The notes beneath the pieces are model-generated. The model saw nothing but the letters and a program-made list of their open reading frames with translations. It did not search any database and had not been told where the DNA came from. The translations under genes and the position numbers were made by a program. A DNA stretch of 64,000 nt from [Mycobacterium] zoologicum (GTDB lineage: Bacteria > Actinomycetota > Actinomycetes > Mycobacteriales > Mycobacteriaceae). The DNA lies in the NCBI RefSeq assembly GCF_020172665.1, contig NZ_CP083985.1, forward strand, positions 329,091-393,090, written 5' to 3'. Shown here one piece after another: positions 26,115-36,745 of the stretch; within the stretch, counting starts at the first letter, position 1; the number at the start of each line of letters is the position of its first letter.

Positions 26115-27529
26115 GTACCAGGTTTAACGGGCTCCGGTTTCCGCTGTGTTACCTGGGCATTTCCAGTCAGTTGCCGCGCCCGGAGAGGCCGGCGCAGGTA
26201 CATGAACCAGGTCAGTACCGCCACGGCGCAGTAGGAGGCCAGAAAGATCCAGAACGCCGGAGTCTCGGTACCGGTACTGGCATAGGCCTGCCGAAGGGTC
26301 AGGTTGATGGCCACGCCACCGAGTGCACCGACGGCGGTGGCGAAACCGATCAGCGCGCCGGAGTGTGAGCGGGCCCAGTGCCGGCGTTCGGACTCGCTGA
26401 GGTCCAGGGACCGGCTGCGGGCTTCGAAGATCGACGGGATCATCTTCAGCACCGATCCGTTGCCCATCCCGGCCAGGATGAACAGCGCGATGAATCCGGC
26501 GATGTAGACGACGATATTGGCCGTCGCCACCGAACCCGGGTGGCGATCGTCGATCGTGCTGGCCGTCGCCAGCGCACCGGCGGCCACGATCATCCCGATG
26601 AAGACCCAGAAGGTGACTCGGCTGCCGCCGCGGCGATCGGCCACCCGGCCACCGTAGATCCGCGACAGGGCGCCCAGCAGCGGCCCGATGAAGGCGATTC
26701 GGGCGGCATACAGCGACGCCTGTTCGGGGCCGTAGCCGGTCTCCTCGAACGTGGTGTGCAGCACCTGCGCGAAGGCGAACGCGAAGCCGATGAACGAGCC
26801 GAAGGCGGCGCAGTACAGTGCGGCGATAACCCAACTGTCCGACACGCTCAGGATCGAGCGGATACCGCCCACCTCGTCCATGCCGTGGTCGAGGTTGTCC
26901 ATCCGCAGGGCGGCACCGATCCCGCCGATCGCCAGCAGGACCAGATAGACGGCACACACCAGGTACGGCTTGGTGTTACCGATGGTGGCCAGCACCAGCA
27001 GGCCCACCAACTGGATGGCGGCCACCCCGAGGTTGCCGATACCGCCGCACAATCCCAGTGCACCGCCCTTGAGGCGCTGCGGGTAGAAGGCGTCCACGTT
27101 GGCCAGCGACGCCGCGTAGTTGCCGCCGCCCAGGCCGGTCAGGGCCGCGCACACCAGGTACATCCACATCGGCTGACCGGGGTTTATCAGCAGCAGCAGG
27201 GTGCCCACGGTGGGGATCAGCAGGATCAGCGATGAGAACGCCGCCCAGTTGCGGCCGCCGAACTTGGCCGTGGCCGACACATACGGCACCCGAACGCAGG
27301 CGCCGACCAGCGTGGCGACCGCGCCCAGCAGCAGCTTGTCACCGGGCTTGAGGCCGTAGACGGACTCGGGCATGAACAGCACTACCACTGACCACAGGGA
27401 CCAGATGGAGAAGGCGATGTGCATGGTCGCCGTCGACCAGAACAGGTTGCGGCCAGCGATGGCACCGTTGCCGTTCTCCCAGGCTGCACCGTCCTCGGGG
27501 TCGAAATCGGTGATGTGCGCGTGCGTCAC
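26111..27529 (-). CDS. narK3: NarK3-type nitrate/nitrite transporter
   Basis: 472-residue MFS transporter with 12 predicted helices and nitrate signatures GLGGGNYAASLANVDAFYPQRLKG and ALIGFATAVGALGGVAINLTLR. Start is GTG preceded by GAGGAGA. It heads a coupled operon narK3-wHTH-chelatase, which combines transport with siroheme supply. Matches M. tuberculosis Rv0261c in order and length. Together with the narK at 23640-25031 it gives two paralogous transporters within 4 kb; no nitrate reductase gene is present in the window. Confidence 0.93.
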   Translation of the reverse strand: MTHAHITDFDPEDGAAWENGNGAIAGRNLFWSTATMHIAFSIWSLWSVVVLFMPESVYGLKPGDKLLLGAVATLVGACVRVPYVSATAKFGGRNWAAFSSLILLIPTVGTLLLLINPGQPMWMYLVCAALTGLGGGNYAASLANVDAFYPQRLKGGALGLCGGIGNLGVAAIQLVGLLVLATIGNTKPYLVCAVYLVLLAIGGIGAALRMDNLDHGMDEVGGIRSILSVSDSWVIAALYCAAFGSFIGFAFAFAQVLHTTFEETGYGPEQASLYAARIAFIGPLLGALSRIYGGRVADRRGGSRVTFWVFIGMIVAAGALATASTIDDRHPGSVATANIVVYIAGFIALFILAGMGNGSVLKMIPSIFEARSRSLDLSESERRHWARSHSGALIGFATAVGALGGVAINLTLRQAYASTGTETPAFWIFLASYCAVAVLTWFMYLRRPLRARQLTGNAQVTQRKPEPVKPGT

Positions 27530-27741
27530 GAAGGTCTCCTCACTCCGGTTGGAACAACGTGCGAACCTAACGGCCCGGTCTGGCAGATCGCGGTGCAGAA
27601 GCTGTAGATGCCTTGGGACGGAGACTTCTCTGCTTAGTCGTTGACCAGGTTCGGCGGCTGAGAATCGACCATGGTGCGAGCCGACCTCTCGTAACAGGTT
27701 TACGCGCAGCTGATTTCGGTTGTGTTAGGGCCGAATTGCTC

Positions 27742-27758
27742 AGGAGTTGCTTACTCCT
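27742..27758. terminator. Small hairpin in the sbtA-narK3 gap
   Basis: The 241-base gap between sbtA and narK3 (same strand) contains AGGAGT-TGCTT-ACTCCT just past the sbtA stop; a modest six-bp stem that might terminate or be a binding site. Nothing else gene-like is seen in the gap. Confidence 0.3.
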
Positions 27759-27770
27759 AACAGTGTCCTG

Positions 27771-28919
27771 TCAGTTGACTGGCAGCCAGCCGGTGACAGC
27801 GCTGGCGATCTGCAGGTACAACGGAATCCCGATGGTCACGTTGTAGGAGAAGGTCAATCCCAGCGACGCCGCGAGCGGCACGGTCGGGCTGGCTTCGGGA
27901 ATCGCTATGCGCTGCACCGCCGGCACCGCAATGTAGGACGCAGCACCACACAACACGGCGAACAATACGTAGCTACCCAAATCGAAATGCGTTCTGGTGA
28001 CAAAAGAATAGGTATGGATGATGCAGATCCCCATGACCGCGAACAAGTTTGGCGCCAATATGCCGAATGCGATCAATCCCCGACCTGCGGCACGCAGATC
28101 CTTGAGCTTGCGGGACGCCGTCATTCCCATTTCGAGCAGGAACAGACACAGCATGCCTTGGAACGCTGTCACGAAGACGTGGTCGCCGTCGGCGATGACA
28201 TCGGGGCCCTGTAGGCGGCTGATCAGGCCGATCACGATTCCACCGAACAACAGATACAACCCCGGGTTGAGCAGAACCTCGCGAACGAGGTCTCCGCTGA
28301 CCCGCACGGCGGGGCCCGCGTCAATCTTGTGGGTCGGGGGGACCGTTGCGGTCAGGGTGGCCGGAACGGCCTTGACCGGAACGACGGGGTTGTACCCGGG
28401 CTCCCCGGGCATGTTGCCCAGCGGGTCCATTCCGCGCTCACGCAGCCGTGCCACCAGGCCCAGGGCCACGACGCAGCCCGGGATCTCCATCACCGCCAGC
28501 ATCACCGGCATGAATGCGTCGAATGCGATATCCAGCGTGGCCAGTACGCCCAGGCACGTCGCGAAGGTGCCGGCCGAATCGGACCCGTAGTAGCCGGCCA
28601 CCGTGGACCGGTCGATACGGCGCATCTTCGTCATTCGGCTCAGCAGCCCGTAGGCGAGGAATCCGATCACCAGGTTGGTGATGAAGCCCAGCGCAATGAA
28701 GCCCAGGACATTGCCGAGGCTGGACGCGTCGATGGTGGCGAGTTCCGCGCCGCCGCGCCAGCCGATCGCCAGCAGTAGGTAAAGCGTCAGGCCTTGATAC
28801 AGCACGTAGGGGAACTCGAACGGGATCTTGAGCACCGGGATGAGAAAGCCCATGTAGAAGAAGAGCAGCAGCGGCTTGAACAGGTTATGGGTGAAGTTGT
28901 GCCAGAACTCGTACAGCAT
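27771..28919 (-). CDS. SbtA-family sodium-dependent bicarbonate transporter
   Basis: 382-residue polytopic membrane protein of the SbtA (formerly DUF897) family. The two inverted five-helix halves are visible, with YYGSDSAGTFATCLGVL in the first and the diagnostic LGLTFSYNVTIGIPLYLQIA near the C-terminus. A central hydrophilic loop (residues ~170-215) separates them. Founding members import bicarbonate with sodium; a heterotrophic mycobacterium could use it for carboxylases, but the substrate is not proven. No SbtB-like PII regulator is adjacent. It occupies the place where M. tuberculosis has an aac gene, as I recall. Confidence 0.82.
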   Translation of the reverse strand: MLYEFWHNFTHNLFKPLLLFFYMGFLIPVLKIPFEFPYVLYQGLTLYLLLAIGWRGGAELATIDASSLGNVLGFIALGFITNLVIGFLAYGLLSRMTKMRRIDRSTVAGYYGSDSAGTFATCLGVLATLDIAFDAFMPVMLAVMEIPGCVVALGLVARLRERGMDPLGNMPGEPGYNPVVPVKAVPATLTATVPPTHKIDAGPAVRVSGDLVREVLLNPGLYLLFGGIVIGLISRLQGPDVIADGDHVFVTAFQGMLCLFLLEMGMTASRKLKDLRAAGRGLIAFGILAPNLFAVMGICIIHTYSFVTRTHFDLGSYVLFAVLCGAASYIAVPAVQRIAIPEASPTVPLAASLGLTFSYNVTIGIPLYLQIASAVTGWLPVN

Positions 28920-29053
28920 GAAATCTCCAGTGTCGGTGTCCGCAGCCGCGCCAGCAGTTGGGGCGCGGGGCTGGCGGATGGTCCGAATGGAGGGTACGCA
29001 CTTCGCACGAGGTCCGCGACCGCAGGAAACTCGGCGAAGTCAGACTTCCTCGC
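28920..29053. other. Intergenic region upstream of sbtA
   Basis: 134 bases between sbtA and pxpC on the same strand. No clear hairpin, RNA gene or open frame recognised; presumably holds the sbtA promoter. Confidence 0.3.
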
Positions 29054-29950
29054 CTACCAGCTCGGGCGACCGGAGGGGTGCTGGCGCGGACGCGACCAGT
29101 GCATCCGCACGGTCTGCCCGGGACGCACCTGGGCCAGCATGTCGATGTCGGCCTCGGCGACCACGCCGACCACCGGATAGGCACCGGTCACCGGGTGGTC
29201 AGGTCCCAGAATGATCGGGAACCCGTTCGGCGGAATCTGGATGGCACCCCGGTCGGCACCTTCGGCGGGCAGTTGACGATCCGGCCAGCGGTACTCCAAC
29301 GGCATGCCGACCAGTCGCATCCCGACCCGGTCACTGTGGTTGGTCACCAGCCAGTTGGTGCGTACCAGGACGTCGGGGTCGACGAACCAGTCGTCGCGGG
29401 GGCCCGGGGTAACCCGCAGCTCCACCACGTCGTCGGGGATGGTCGCCACCGGGGCCTGGTCGAGTTCGGGGTAGTCGCCGGACCGCTCCCCGATGTGAAC
29501 CACATCGCCGTCGCGCAACGGAGCCGGGCCGATCGAGGCCAGCACGTCGTAGCTGCGCGAGCCCAGCACCGGTGTGACCTCGATTCCGCCGCGCACCCCA
29601 AGGTAGCTTCGCAGCCCCGAGTGCGGAGTGCCCAGTGAGATCAACTGCCCGTCGCGGACGTGCTGAATGCTGTTGGTGCCGAACCTGACTCCATCGACTG
29701 TCGGATCGGTGTCGGCTCCGGTGACCGCGATGTCGACGTCGCCACCGCGGACCCGCGCGGCGAATCCGCCGAACGCGACCTCGATGGTGGCCCGGTCGTC
29801 GGGATTGGCCAACAGACGGTTGGCGAGTTTGTGCGAGCGGCGGTCGGCGGCTCCGGACCGGGTGACACCGAGATGGCCCAGCCCGGCGCGCCCCAAGTCC
29901 TCGACCAATGCCAGCGGGCCCGTGCGCAGGATCTCCAAGGTGGCGGTCAT
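29054..29950 (-). CDS. pxpC: 5-oxoprolinase subunit PxpC-like / carboxyltransferase domain protein
   Basis: 298-residue AHS2-type (KipA/biotin-dependent carboxyltransferase) domain protein: [20 protein letters not shown] at the N-terminus and [20 protein letters not shown] near the C-terminus are family hallmarks. With PxpB and a LamB/YcsF protein (PxpA) such subunits form the bacterial ATP-dependent 5-oxoprolinase; no PxpA is in this window. ATG overlaps the pxpB stop by one base (TGATG). Equivalent to Rv0263c. Confidence 0.88.
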   Translation of the reverse strand: MTATLEILRTGPLALVEDLGRAGLGHLGVTRSGAADRRSHKLANRLLANPDDRATIEVAFGGFAARVRGGDVDIAVTGADTDPTVDGVRFGTNSIQHVRDGQLISLGTPHSGLRSYLGVRGGIEVTPVLGSRSYDVLASIGPAPLRDGDVVHIGERSGDYPELDQAPVATIPDDVVELRVTPGPRDDWFVDPDVLVRTNWLVTNHSDRVGMRLVGMPLEYRWPDRQLPAEGADRGAIQIPPNGFPIILGPDHPVTGAYPVVGVVAEADIDMLAQVRPGQTVRMHWSRPRQHPSGRPSW

Positions 29951-30609
29951 CAGGCGGCCCGGAATTGCACGGACATGCCCGGAGTCAGCAGGGCCGGGGC
30001 GGGCCGGTCGAGGTCCCACAGCACCGCGTCGGTACGACCGATCAGCTGCCAGCCACCGGGCCAGTGCCGCGGATAGACACCGCTGAACCGGCCGGCCAAG
30101 GCCACCGATCCCGCCGGAACGGCGGCCCGCAACTCGTCGCGCCGCGGCACCTCCAATCGCGGGTCACCACCGATCAGATAGGCGAAACCCGGTGTGGAGC
30201 CGCAGAATCCGACCTGCCAGGGTATTGCGGTGTGCGCGCTGACGACCTGCGCGACACTCAGACCGGTGCGTGCGGCGACCTCGCTGAGATCCGGGCCGTC
30301 GTAGACGACGTCGATGACCACGTCCGGTGTGCCGGCGGATGCGCTGGTTCGCACCGAGCCGGAGTCGACAGCCAAGGTCGCCAGTCGGTGCCGGACAGCT
30401 GCCTGGTATCGGGGTGCGGCGAGCTTCACCAGGACCGTGTTCGATGCCGGGACGATATCGATGACCCCGGGCAGTGCCGCGGCCGCCAGGGCCGCGGCCC
30501 ATGCCAGCACGTCGGTGGTGTCATCGCATTGCAGTAGCAGCGCGCGGTCGCCGTAGTCGAGGATCGCATCGGCATTGGTGATGTCGGGGTGGTCCAGTGT
30601 CACGCTCAT
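29950..30609 (-). CDS. pxpB: 5-oxoprolinase subunit PxpB-like / allophanate hydrolase subunit 1
   Basis: 219-residue AHS1 (KipI-like) domain protein with [15 protein letters not shown], the [20 protein letters not shown] core and [19 protein letters not shown]. Partner of PxpC. The ATG at 30609 is set by a TACGGT box seven bases upstream. Likely acts in 5-oxoproline (pyroglutamate) turnover together with the fused 5-oxoprolinase encoded 1.5 kb upstream. Equivalent to Rv0264c. Confidence 0.88.
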   Translation of the reverse strand: MSVTLDHPDITNADAILDYGDRALLLQCDDTTDVLAWAAALAAAALPGVIDIVPASNTVLVKLAAPRYQAAVRHRLATLAVDSGSVRTSASAGTPDVVIDVVYDGPDLSEVAARTGLSVAQVVSAHTAIPWQVGFCGSTPGFAYLIGGDPRLEVPRRDELRAAVPAGSVALAGRFSGVYPRHWPGGWQLIGRTDAVLWDLDRPAPALLTPGMSVQFRAA

Positions 30610-30616
30610 GAACCCG

Positions 30617-30622
30617 ACCGTA
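30617..30622 (-). promoter_or_regulatory. -10 box TACGGT, leaderless pxpB
   Basis: TANNNT hexamer seven bases from the pxpB ATG. Confidence 0.5.
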
Positions 30623-30697
30623 GTCCGGAAAAGTGACGCAGGCCACATTTCTGCGGACTATGCCAGAGCGGTCTTACCGAATGCGCAGAGTTGCGTC

Positions 30698-31675
30698 CTA
30701 CCCGGTGATCCGGGCGATCAGTTCAGGTAGTTGTGCGGCCACCACCGGGTAGCTCAGCGGGGAGGCGAACGCGATGGCGCCGGCCAGATCCTTGCTGGTG
30801 AAGACGCTGCGGGACTCGTAGGCCGCCACGGCCGGATCGGCCAGCAACCCCTGGCGTTCGTCGTCGCTCTCGGTGGTCCAGATCAGCACGTCGGCGCCAC
30901 CGAGAACCGATCCGATCCGGTCGTGCTCGATCACCGCCGGAGCGTCCGCGGCGCTGAGTCCCCATTGCGTCAGGAACTCCGTGCGCCAGCCGGTGCTTGC
31001 GGCCACGACGCGGTTCTCCGGGCCGCCGTCGAGGCGGCCCGACAGCACCAGGGCACTCTTGCCCTTGAAGCCGGGGTGCGCGGCGGCGGTGTCGGCGAAT
31101 GTGGTGTCGACGCCGTCGATGAGTGTGCGCATCGCGGCGGGCTGGTGGACCGCCTTGCCGATGGCCGCGGCCTGGACCTTCCACGGCTCGAAGAACGCGT
31201 CGCCGCCGGACTGCGGCACCGTCGGCGCGATCGCCGACAGCTTCTCGTAGGTGTCGGCGTCCACCCCGGCGTTCGTCGCGATGATCAGATCCGGCTTGAG
31301 GTCGGCGATCTGTTGGACCGCGATTCCGTTGTCCAGGTTCAGTACTGCGGGCTTGGCGCTGCCGAGGCGCTGTTGCGCCCAGGGCCAGACCGCGAACGGC
31401 TGGTCGCCGAACCAATTGGTGACGGCCACCGGAATCACGCCGAGTGCGAGCAGATCGTCCTGGCCGGTGTAACCCGCGCACACCACCCGCTTGGGCGGTT
31501 CGGGCACCGTCGTCTCGCCGAACAGATGCGCAATGGTGACCGGGCCCGCGGCGGGGGTGTCATCGCCGGACTTGTCCGAAGAGCAGGCCGCGGTCGACTC
31601 GGCAATGCCGACGGCGAGCAGGGTGGCGGCTCCGGCGGCAGTGAGGAACCCGCGCCGGTTCAACCGCTGAGGCAT
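30698..31675 (-). CDS. fecB2: Iron/heme-siderophore binding lipoprotein (FecB2-like)
   Basis: 325-residue class III periplasmic binding protein. The N-terminus has twin arginines (R7-R8, NRRGFLTAAG) and a lipobox ending at Cys31 (STAAC), so it is an exported lipoprotein, possibly via Tat. The FecB/BtuF fold is visible from ~residue 45 (VTIAHLFGETTVPEPPKRVV; LKPDLIIATNAGVD; FEPWKVQAAAIGKAV). Counterpart of M. tuberculosis Rv0265c (FecB2), linked to heme and siderophore uptake. No ABC permease genes lie nearby; it probably serves a transporter encoded elsewhere. Confidence 0.88.
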   Translation of the reverse strand: MPQRLNRRGFLTAAGAATLLAVGIAESTAACSSDKSGDDTPAAGPVTIAHLFGETTVPEPPKRVVCAGYTGQDDLLALGVIPVAVTNWFGDQPFAVWPWAQQRLGSAKPAVLNLDNGIAVQQIADLKPDLIIATNAGVDADTYEKLSAIAPTVPQSGGDAFFEPWKVQAAAIGKAVHQPAAMRTLIDGVDTTFADTAAAHPGFKGKSALVLSGRLDGGPENRVVAASTGWRTEFLTQWGLSAADAPAVIEHDRIGSVLGGADVLIWTTESDDERQGLLADPAVAAYESRSVFTSKDLAGAIAFASPLSYPVVAAQLPELIARITG

Positions 31676-31684
31676 TCTCCGGCG

Positions 31685-32071
31685 CTATCCGCGCTCGGCG
31701 GGCCGGCCGGTGACGCGCCGTCCCAACTTGGAGATCCCCGGAAGGTTGGACAGCGCGTTGTAGATGTCGTTGCCGGTTGCCACCAGCGACTCCAGCTGCG
31801 GCAGGACGCGATCCAGCGTGGCGAACATGGGGTCGGCGAGCGCCAGGTAACGCTCGGTGCGGTCGATCGTGGTGTTGAGTCGTTCGATCGTGGTGGCCAG
31901 GTTCTCCACCAGGCTCGGCAGCTCCGCGACGATCTTCGCCGTGGCGGGCGGTACCCGCATCGCGCCGTTGGCGGCTGCCTGGGCGGTCTCCAGGGCGGTC
32001 TGGGCCGTGTCCATCGTCGCCTTGGCGGCGGCCTTGATGTCCGCGGGCCTCGGAACCTTCGGGTTCGCCAT
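31685..32071 (-). CDS. Hypothetical helical protein upstream of fecB2
   Basis: 128-residue protein I do not recognise. It is largely amphipathic helix, Ala/Thr-rich (IKAAAKATMDTAQTALETAQ; LVENLATTIERLNTTIDRTE), ending in a basic tail (KLGRRVTGRP). No signal peptide or membrane segment is evident. The stop lies nine bases before the fecB2 start, so it is probably the first gene of a two-gene operon. A TTG three codons upstream (32080) is an alternative start. Confidence 0.7.
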   Translation of the reverse strand: MANPKVPRPADIKAAAKATMDTAQTALETAQAAANGAMRVPPATAKIVAELPSLVENLATTIERLNTTIDRTERYLALADPMFATLDRVLPQLESLVATGNDIYNALSNLPGISKLGRRVTGRPAERG

Positions 32072-32141
32072 GGTGGACAACTCTGCCCTACGGCGACGGT
32101 GTTGTCAGCGGGATCTCGCTGCGGGTATGTCGGCGGTGGAC

Positions 32142-35100
32142 CTACCGCGGCGCGCCATACCCGCCGCCGCCCGGGGTCTCGATCTCCAGCACATCTCCGG
32201 GGGTGACCCCGATCGAGGCGCAACCGCCCAGTTCGGTCACGGTGCCGTCGGCGTGCAGCACCCGGTTGCGCCCGAGCGCGCCCGGCGATCCGCCGGCCAT
32301 GCCGTAGGGGGCCGTCACCCGGTGCCCCGAAAGCACGCTGACGGTCATGGGTTCACCGAATTCGATCCGTCGCACGCCGCCGTCACCGCCGCGCCAGCGG
32401 CCAATACCGCCACTGCCGTGCCGGATCGCATACTTGCGCAACAGGACCGGAAAGCGCATCTCCAGGATCTCGGGATCGGTGAGGCGCGAATTTGTCATGT
32501 GGGTCTGCACCACGCAGGCGCCGTCGAATCCCTCACCGGCACCCGAACCCGAGCCCAGCGTCTCGTAGTACTGGTGGTCGGCGTTGCCGAACGTGACGTT
32601 GTTCATCGTGCCGGAGCCCTCGGCCTGCACACGTAGCGCTGCCAGCAGCGCACCGGTGATCGCCTGGGAGGTTTCGACGTTGCCGGCCACCACCGCGGCG
32701 GGGTGGTTCGGCGACAGCATCGATCCGTCCGGGATCGTGATGCGCAGCGGTCGCAGGCAGCCGTCGTTGATCGGGATGTCGTCGAGAACCAGGGTGCGGA
32801 ACACGTAGAGCACCGCGGCGGTGACCACCGAGGAGGGCGCGTTGAAGTTCGTGGCCAGCTGCGCCGACGTTCCGGAGAAATCGATGGTGGCCGTGCGGGC
32901 TGCTCGATCGATGCTCACCCGCACCGCGATCGTCGCACCGGAGTCCATCCGGTAGCGGTACTCGCCCTCGCTGAGGGTGTCGATCACGCCGCGCACCGCT
33001 GCTTCGGCGTTGTCCTGGACGTGGCGCATGTAGGCCTGCACCACGTCGAGCCCGAAATGGCCGATCATGGCCCGGATCTCGTCGATGCCCTTGCGATTAG
33101 CGGCGATCTGCGCGCGCAGGTCCGCGAGATTGGTGTCGGGGCTGCGGGAGGCGAACCGCGCCCGCGTGAGCAGGTCCCGGGTCGCCGCCTCGCGGAACTT
33201 CCCGTCGTCGACCAGCAGCCAGTTGTCGAACAATACGCCTTCCTCCTCGACGGTTCGGCTGTCGGCGGGCATGGAACCCGGTGTGGTTCCGCCGATTTCG
33301 GCGTGGTGGCCGCGAGAGGCCACAAAGAAGAGCACGGTGATTCCGGACTCGTCGAAGACCGGGGTGATCACGGTGATGTCCGGCAGGTGGGTGCCGCCGT
33401 GGTACGGGTCGTTGACCGCGTAGACCTGACCGGGCCGCATCTGCCCGGCGCGGCGCTGCAGCACCTCCTTGACCGTCGCACCCATCGAACCCAGGTGCAC
33501 CGGGATGTGCGGTGCGTTGGCCACCAGGTTGCCGTCGGCGTCGAACAACGCGCAGGAGAAGTCCAGCCGCTCACGGATGTTCACCGACTGGGCGGTCGCC
33601 TCCAGTCGGGTGCCCATCTGCTCGGCGATCGACATGAACAGGTTGTTGAAGATCTCCAGCAGCACCGGATCGGCTGCTGTCCCGGCATCAGCCGGCGCCG
33701 CCGGGGCGGTGCGCCGCAACACCAGCTGTCCGTCGGCGGTCACCGTGGCCTGCCAGCCGTCGTCGACGACGGTGGTGGCGTTGTCCTCGGCGATGATCGC
33801 CGGCCCGGGAACGGTGTCGTCGGGCCTCATGGACGCCCGTCGCCGCAGCGGCGCGTCACGCCAGGCTCCGCGCGCGTACATCCGAACCGATCCGGTCGCT
33901 GGGAGACCAGCTTCGGCATCGGTGAGCTGTGTCAGATCGGGTTGCTCGGTCAACCCGGTCGCCTCCACGGCCACCGCTTCGGCGATCAACGGCCGATCCA
34001 TCAAGAACGAGTACATGCTGCGGTGGGTCTCTTCGAACTCCGCGGTCATCTGCGCGACATCGCCCAAGCCGACCGGAATCGAGGTGTCGGTGCCGGCATA
34101 ACGCAGGTGAACCCGACGCAGAACTCGCATGGCCGCCGGCGAGATGTGCTGGGCGGCAAGCTCCGCGCGCGCCGCCCGCTCCACGGCATCCGAGGCGTCG
34201 GTCAGCGTCGCCAGGGCGGCCGAATCCAGCCTGATCTCGATCGCCTGCTCCCGCATCACGGTGGTGTCGGCCAACCCGATGCCCAGGGCGGAGAGCACTC
34301 CGGCCATCGGCGGCACCAGTACCGTGCGGATACCCAGTTGGTCGGCCACCGCGCAGGCATGCTGGCCACCGGCGCCGCCGAAGGTGGTCAGCGCATAGCG
34401 AGTGATGTCGTGGCCTTTGGCCACCGAGATCTTCTTGACCGCGTTGGCCATGTTCGCCACCGCGATACGCAGGAATCCTTCGGCGACCTGCTCCGGGGTA
34501 CGGTGATCACCTGTGTCCGAACGGATCTCATCGGCCATCGCAGCGAAGGAACGCTGCACCGCTGCCGCGTCCAACGGCTGGTCGCCGTTCGGGCCGAACA
34601 CCGCCGGAAAGTGCGCCGGCTGAATGCGCCCGAGCATCACGTTGGCATCGGTGACGGTCAGCGGCCCGCCCCGGCGATAACAGGCCGGGCCCGGGTCGGC
34701 GCCCGCAGACTCCGGGCCCACCCGGTAGCGTCCGCCGTCGAAGTGCAGAATCGATCCGCCGCCGGCCGCCACGGTGTGGATGTGCAGCATCGGCGATCGC
34801 AACCGCACCCCGGCGACCTCGGTGGTGAAGACCCGCTCGTAGCCGGTCTGGGCACTGTAATGCGAAACATCGGTAGAGGTTCCGCCCATGTCGAAGCCGA
34901 TCACCGAGTCGAAGCCGGCCAGTGCCGACATCCGCACCATGCCGACGATGCCGCCGGCCGGCCCGGACAGGATCGCGTCCTTGCCGCGGAAGTGGTCAGC
35001 CGCGGCCAGCCCTCCGTTGGACTGCATGAACATCAGCGGTACGCCGTCGAGCTGCTCGGCCACCTGCGCGACATAGCGGCGCAGCACCGGCGACAGATAG

Positions 35101-35747
35101 GCGTCGACCACGGCGGTATCGCCGCGCGGCACCAGCTTCGGCAGTGGGCTGACCTCGCACGACAGCGAGATCTGGGTGAACCCGATGCACCTTGCCAGCT
35201 CGCCGATCGCGCGTTCGTGCACCGGATTGCGGTAGCTGTGTACACACACCACCGCGACCGCGTGAATGCCGTCCGCGTGGGCGGCGCGCAGGTGTTCGCC
35301 GAGCGTGTCCAGATCCGGTGCGCGCAAGACGGATCCGTCCGCCCGCAGCCGCTCGTCGACCTCGACTACGCGTTCGTAGAGCTGCTCGGGCAACACGATG
35401 TGGCGGTCGAAGATGCGGGGCCGGTTCTGATAGGCGATGCGCAGTGCATCGCCGAAACCGCGGGTGATCACCAGCAGGGTGCGTTCCCCGGCGCGCTCCA
35501 GCAGGGCGTTGGTGGCCACCGTCGTGCCCATTCGCACCGCGCCGATCAGGCCGGCCGGGATCGGTGCGTCGTCGGGGATCTCCAGCAGGTCCCGGATTCC
35601 GGCCACCGCGGCGTCGCGGTAGTGGGCCGGGTTCTCCGAGAGCAACTTGTGGGTGAGCAGGCGGCCGTCGGGCAGGCGGGCCACGATGTCGGTGAACGTG
35701 CCGCCTCGATCGATCCAGAACTGCCAGTCAGCCGACACGGGTTCCAT
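32142..35747 (-). CDS. oplA: ATP-dependent 5-oxoprolinase, fused HyuA-HyuB
   Basis: 1201-residue enzyme, the full length of the fused eukaryotic-type 5-oxoprolinase and of M. tuberculosis OplA (Rv0266c). The N-terminal half is hydantoinase A-like ([33 protein letters not shown]ase motif; [17 protein letters not shown]). The C-terminal half from ~residue 690 is hydantoinase B-like ([38 protein letters not shown]). It hydrolyses 5-oxoproline to glutamate with ATP. The ATG overlaps the end of the upstream regulator by 20 bases; a GTG three codons later is possible. Confidence 0.94.
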   Translation of the reverse strand: MEPVSADWQFWIDRGGTFTDIVARLPDGRLLTHKLLSENPAHYRDAAVAGIRDLLEIPDDAPIPAGLIGAVRMGTTVATNALLERAGERTLLVITRGFGDALRIAYQNRPRIFDRHIVLPEQLYERVVEVDERLRADGSVLRAPDLDTLGEHLRAAHADGIHAVAVVCVHSYRNPVHERAIGELARCIGFTQISLSCEVSPLPKLVPRGDTAVVDAYLSPVLRRYVAQVAEQLDGVPLMFMQSNGGLAAADHFRGKDAILSGPAGGIVGMVRMSALAGFDSVIGFDMGGTSTDVSHYSAQTGYERVFTTEVAGVRLRSPMLHIHTVAAGGGSILHFDGGRYRVGPESAGADPGPACYRRGGPLTVTDANVMLGRIQPAHFPAVFGPNGDQPLDAAAVQRSFAAMADEIRSDTGDHRTPEQVAEGFLRIAVANMANAVKKISVAKGHDITRYALTTFGGAGGQHACAVADQLGIRTVLVPPMAGVLSALGIGLADTTVMREQAIEIRLDSAALATLTDASDAVERAARAELAAQHISPAAMRVLRRVHLRYAGTDTSIPVGLGDVAQMTAEFEETHRSMYSFLMDRPLIAEAVAVEATGLTEQPDLTQLTDAEAGLPATGSVRMYARGAWRDAPLRRRASMRPDDTVPGPAIIAEDNATTVVDDGWQATVTADGQLVLRRTAPAAPADAGTAADPVLLEIFNNLFMSIAEQMGTRLEATAQSVNIRERLDFSCALFDADGNLVANAPHIPVHLGSMGATVKEVLQRRAGQMRPGQVYAVNDPYHGGTHLPDITVITPVFDESGITVLFFVASRGHHAEIGGTTPGSMPADSRTVEEEGVLFDNWLLVDDGKFREAATRDLLTRARFASRSPDTNLADLRAQIAANRKGIDEIRAMIGHFGLDVVQAYMRHVQDNAEAAVRGVIDTLSEGEYRYRMDSGATIAVRVSIDRAARTATIDFSGTSAQLATNFNAPSSVVTAAVLYVFRTLVLDDIPINDGCLRPLRITIPDGSMLSPNHPAAVVAGNVETSQAITGALLAALRVQAEGSGTMNNVTFGNADHQYYETLGSGSGAGEGFDGACVVQTHMTNSRLTDPEILEMRFPVLLRKYAIRHGSGGIGRWRGGDGGVRRIEFGEPMTVSVLSGHRVTAPYGMAGGSPGALGRNRVLHADGTVTELGGCASIGVTPGDVLEIETPGGGGYGAPR

Positions 35748-36591
35748 TCTGCTTCGTCAGCAGCGAGACGGCGAAGTCGGCGTAGATGTGCGCGGTCTCC
35801 TCCGGTGTCGACGGTCCGGCGGCGTTGAACCACTGCGGCAGTGAGGTGCACATGGTGGCGATGGCGCGGCCGGCGATCCGGCGCTCGCCGGGGGCACCGC
35901 CGACGCACCCGTCACGCGACGCGCGGGTGATGGCGGCATCCAGTATGTGCTGCAGTTGGTTTCGTGAGTCGGCGATGCGTTGCCGATTCGCCGCGGTGAG
36001 GCTGCGCATCTCGCTGGCACCGATGAAGGCCAGTTTCTGGCGGTGAGTGTGGAACAGCGCCAGGGCTTCGACGATCAGCCGCACCTCCTGCAGGCCGGTT
36101 TCGGCGCCGGCGCGGGCGGCGGCGACCCGCCAGTGCAGTTCGGACATGGTCAGATCCAGTATCGCGACCAGCAGGGCCTGCTTGTCGGGATAGTGGTGGT
36201 AGATGCCGGGCACGCTCATGTTCGCCCGCGCAGCCAGATCACGCATGGTGCTGCCGTGGTAGCCGGTCTCGACGAAGGCATCGATCGCCGCACGCAGTAC
36301 CCCGTCGAGGGCCAGCGGCGGAAACGATCGCCAGTCTCGACTCGGGCCGCCGGAGAGTCGCGGGAGGGCCGTCGATCGCGGGACGGTGCTCGCCAGGATC
36401 TGAGCCGGCGTCACACCCAGGGCCCGGGCGCACTCACGCAGGCGCGCAACCGAGATCCCGGTCTTGCCGTTCTCGATGGCGCTGACGGTGGCCGCACTCA
36501 CCCGCAGGTACCGCGCCAGTTCGCGGACCGTCATGCCTCGGGCGCGGCGCGCGGTCCGGATGGCATGGCCGCACTCGGGTGATCCCGTCAT
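35728..36591 (-). CDS. XRE-TetR fusion transcriptional regulator
   Basis: 287-residue protein with two complete DNA-binding modules. Residues ~8-68 form an XRE/HipB-like helix-turn-helix ([40 protein letters not shown]). Residues ~95-145 form a TetR helix-turn-helix ([40 protein letters not shown]), followed by a TetR ligand/dimer domain. It is divergent from the acyl-CoA dehydrogenase cluster and overlaps oplA. A perfect TTCAG-N5-CTGAA repeat lies upstream. The ATG at 36591 is preferred over one at 36606. It probably represses its own gene and the divergent cluster. Confidence 0.87.
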   Translation of the reverse strand: MTGSPECGHAIRTARRARGMTVRELARYLRVSAATVSAIENGKTGISVARLRECARALGVTPAQILASTVPRSTALPRLSGGPSRDWRSFPPLALDGVLRAAIDAFVETGYHGSTMRDLAARANMSVPGIYHHYPDKQALLVAILDLTMSELHWRVAAARAGAETGLQEVRLIVEALALFHTHRQKLAFIGASEMRSLTAANRQRIADSRNQLQHILDAAITRASRDGCVGGAPGERRIAGRAIATMCTSLPQWFNAAGPSTPEETAHIYADFAVSLLTKQNGTRVG

Positions 36592-36609
36592 GGTCCAGTC
36601 TCCCAAATA

Positions 36610-36624
36610 TTCAGTAATGCTGAA
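36610..36624. promoter_or_regulatory. Operator-like repeat TTCAG-TAATG-CTGAA
   Basis: Perfect five-base inverted repeat with five-base spacer, 19 bases upstream of the XRE-TetR fusion gene and in the divergent region before the catabolic cluster. Confidence 0.5.
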
Positions 36625-36745
36625 CTATAACGGCCAGCGCGCCCGGGATCAATGAGTGTTTTGACGGGTCAGGGCGGGTTGTGCGACAGTTCCTAGTGTT
36701 CAAGCCGAGTGATCGGTCGGTCTGTTGAGTGGTGATCGGGGTGTC

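Noticed and set aside
32703..35828. Very long plus-strand open frame opposite oplA
   Set aside because: A shadow of GC-rich codon bias; low-complexity His/Arg/Gly/Val translation with no domain, while the minus strand encodes a complete 5-oxoprolinase.
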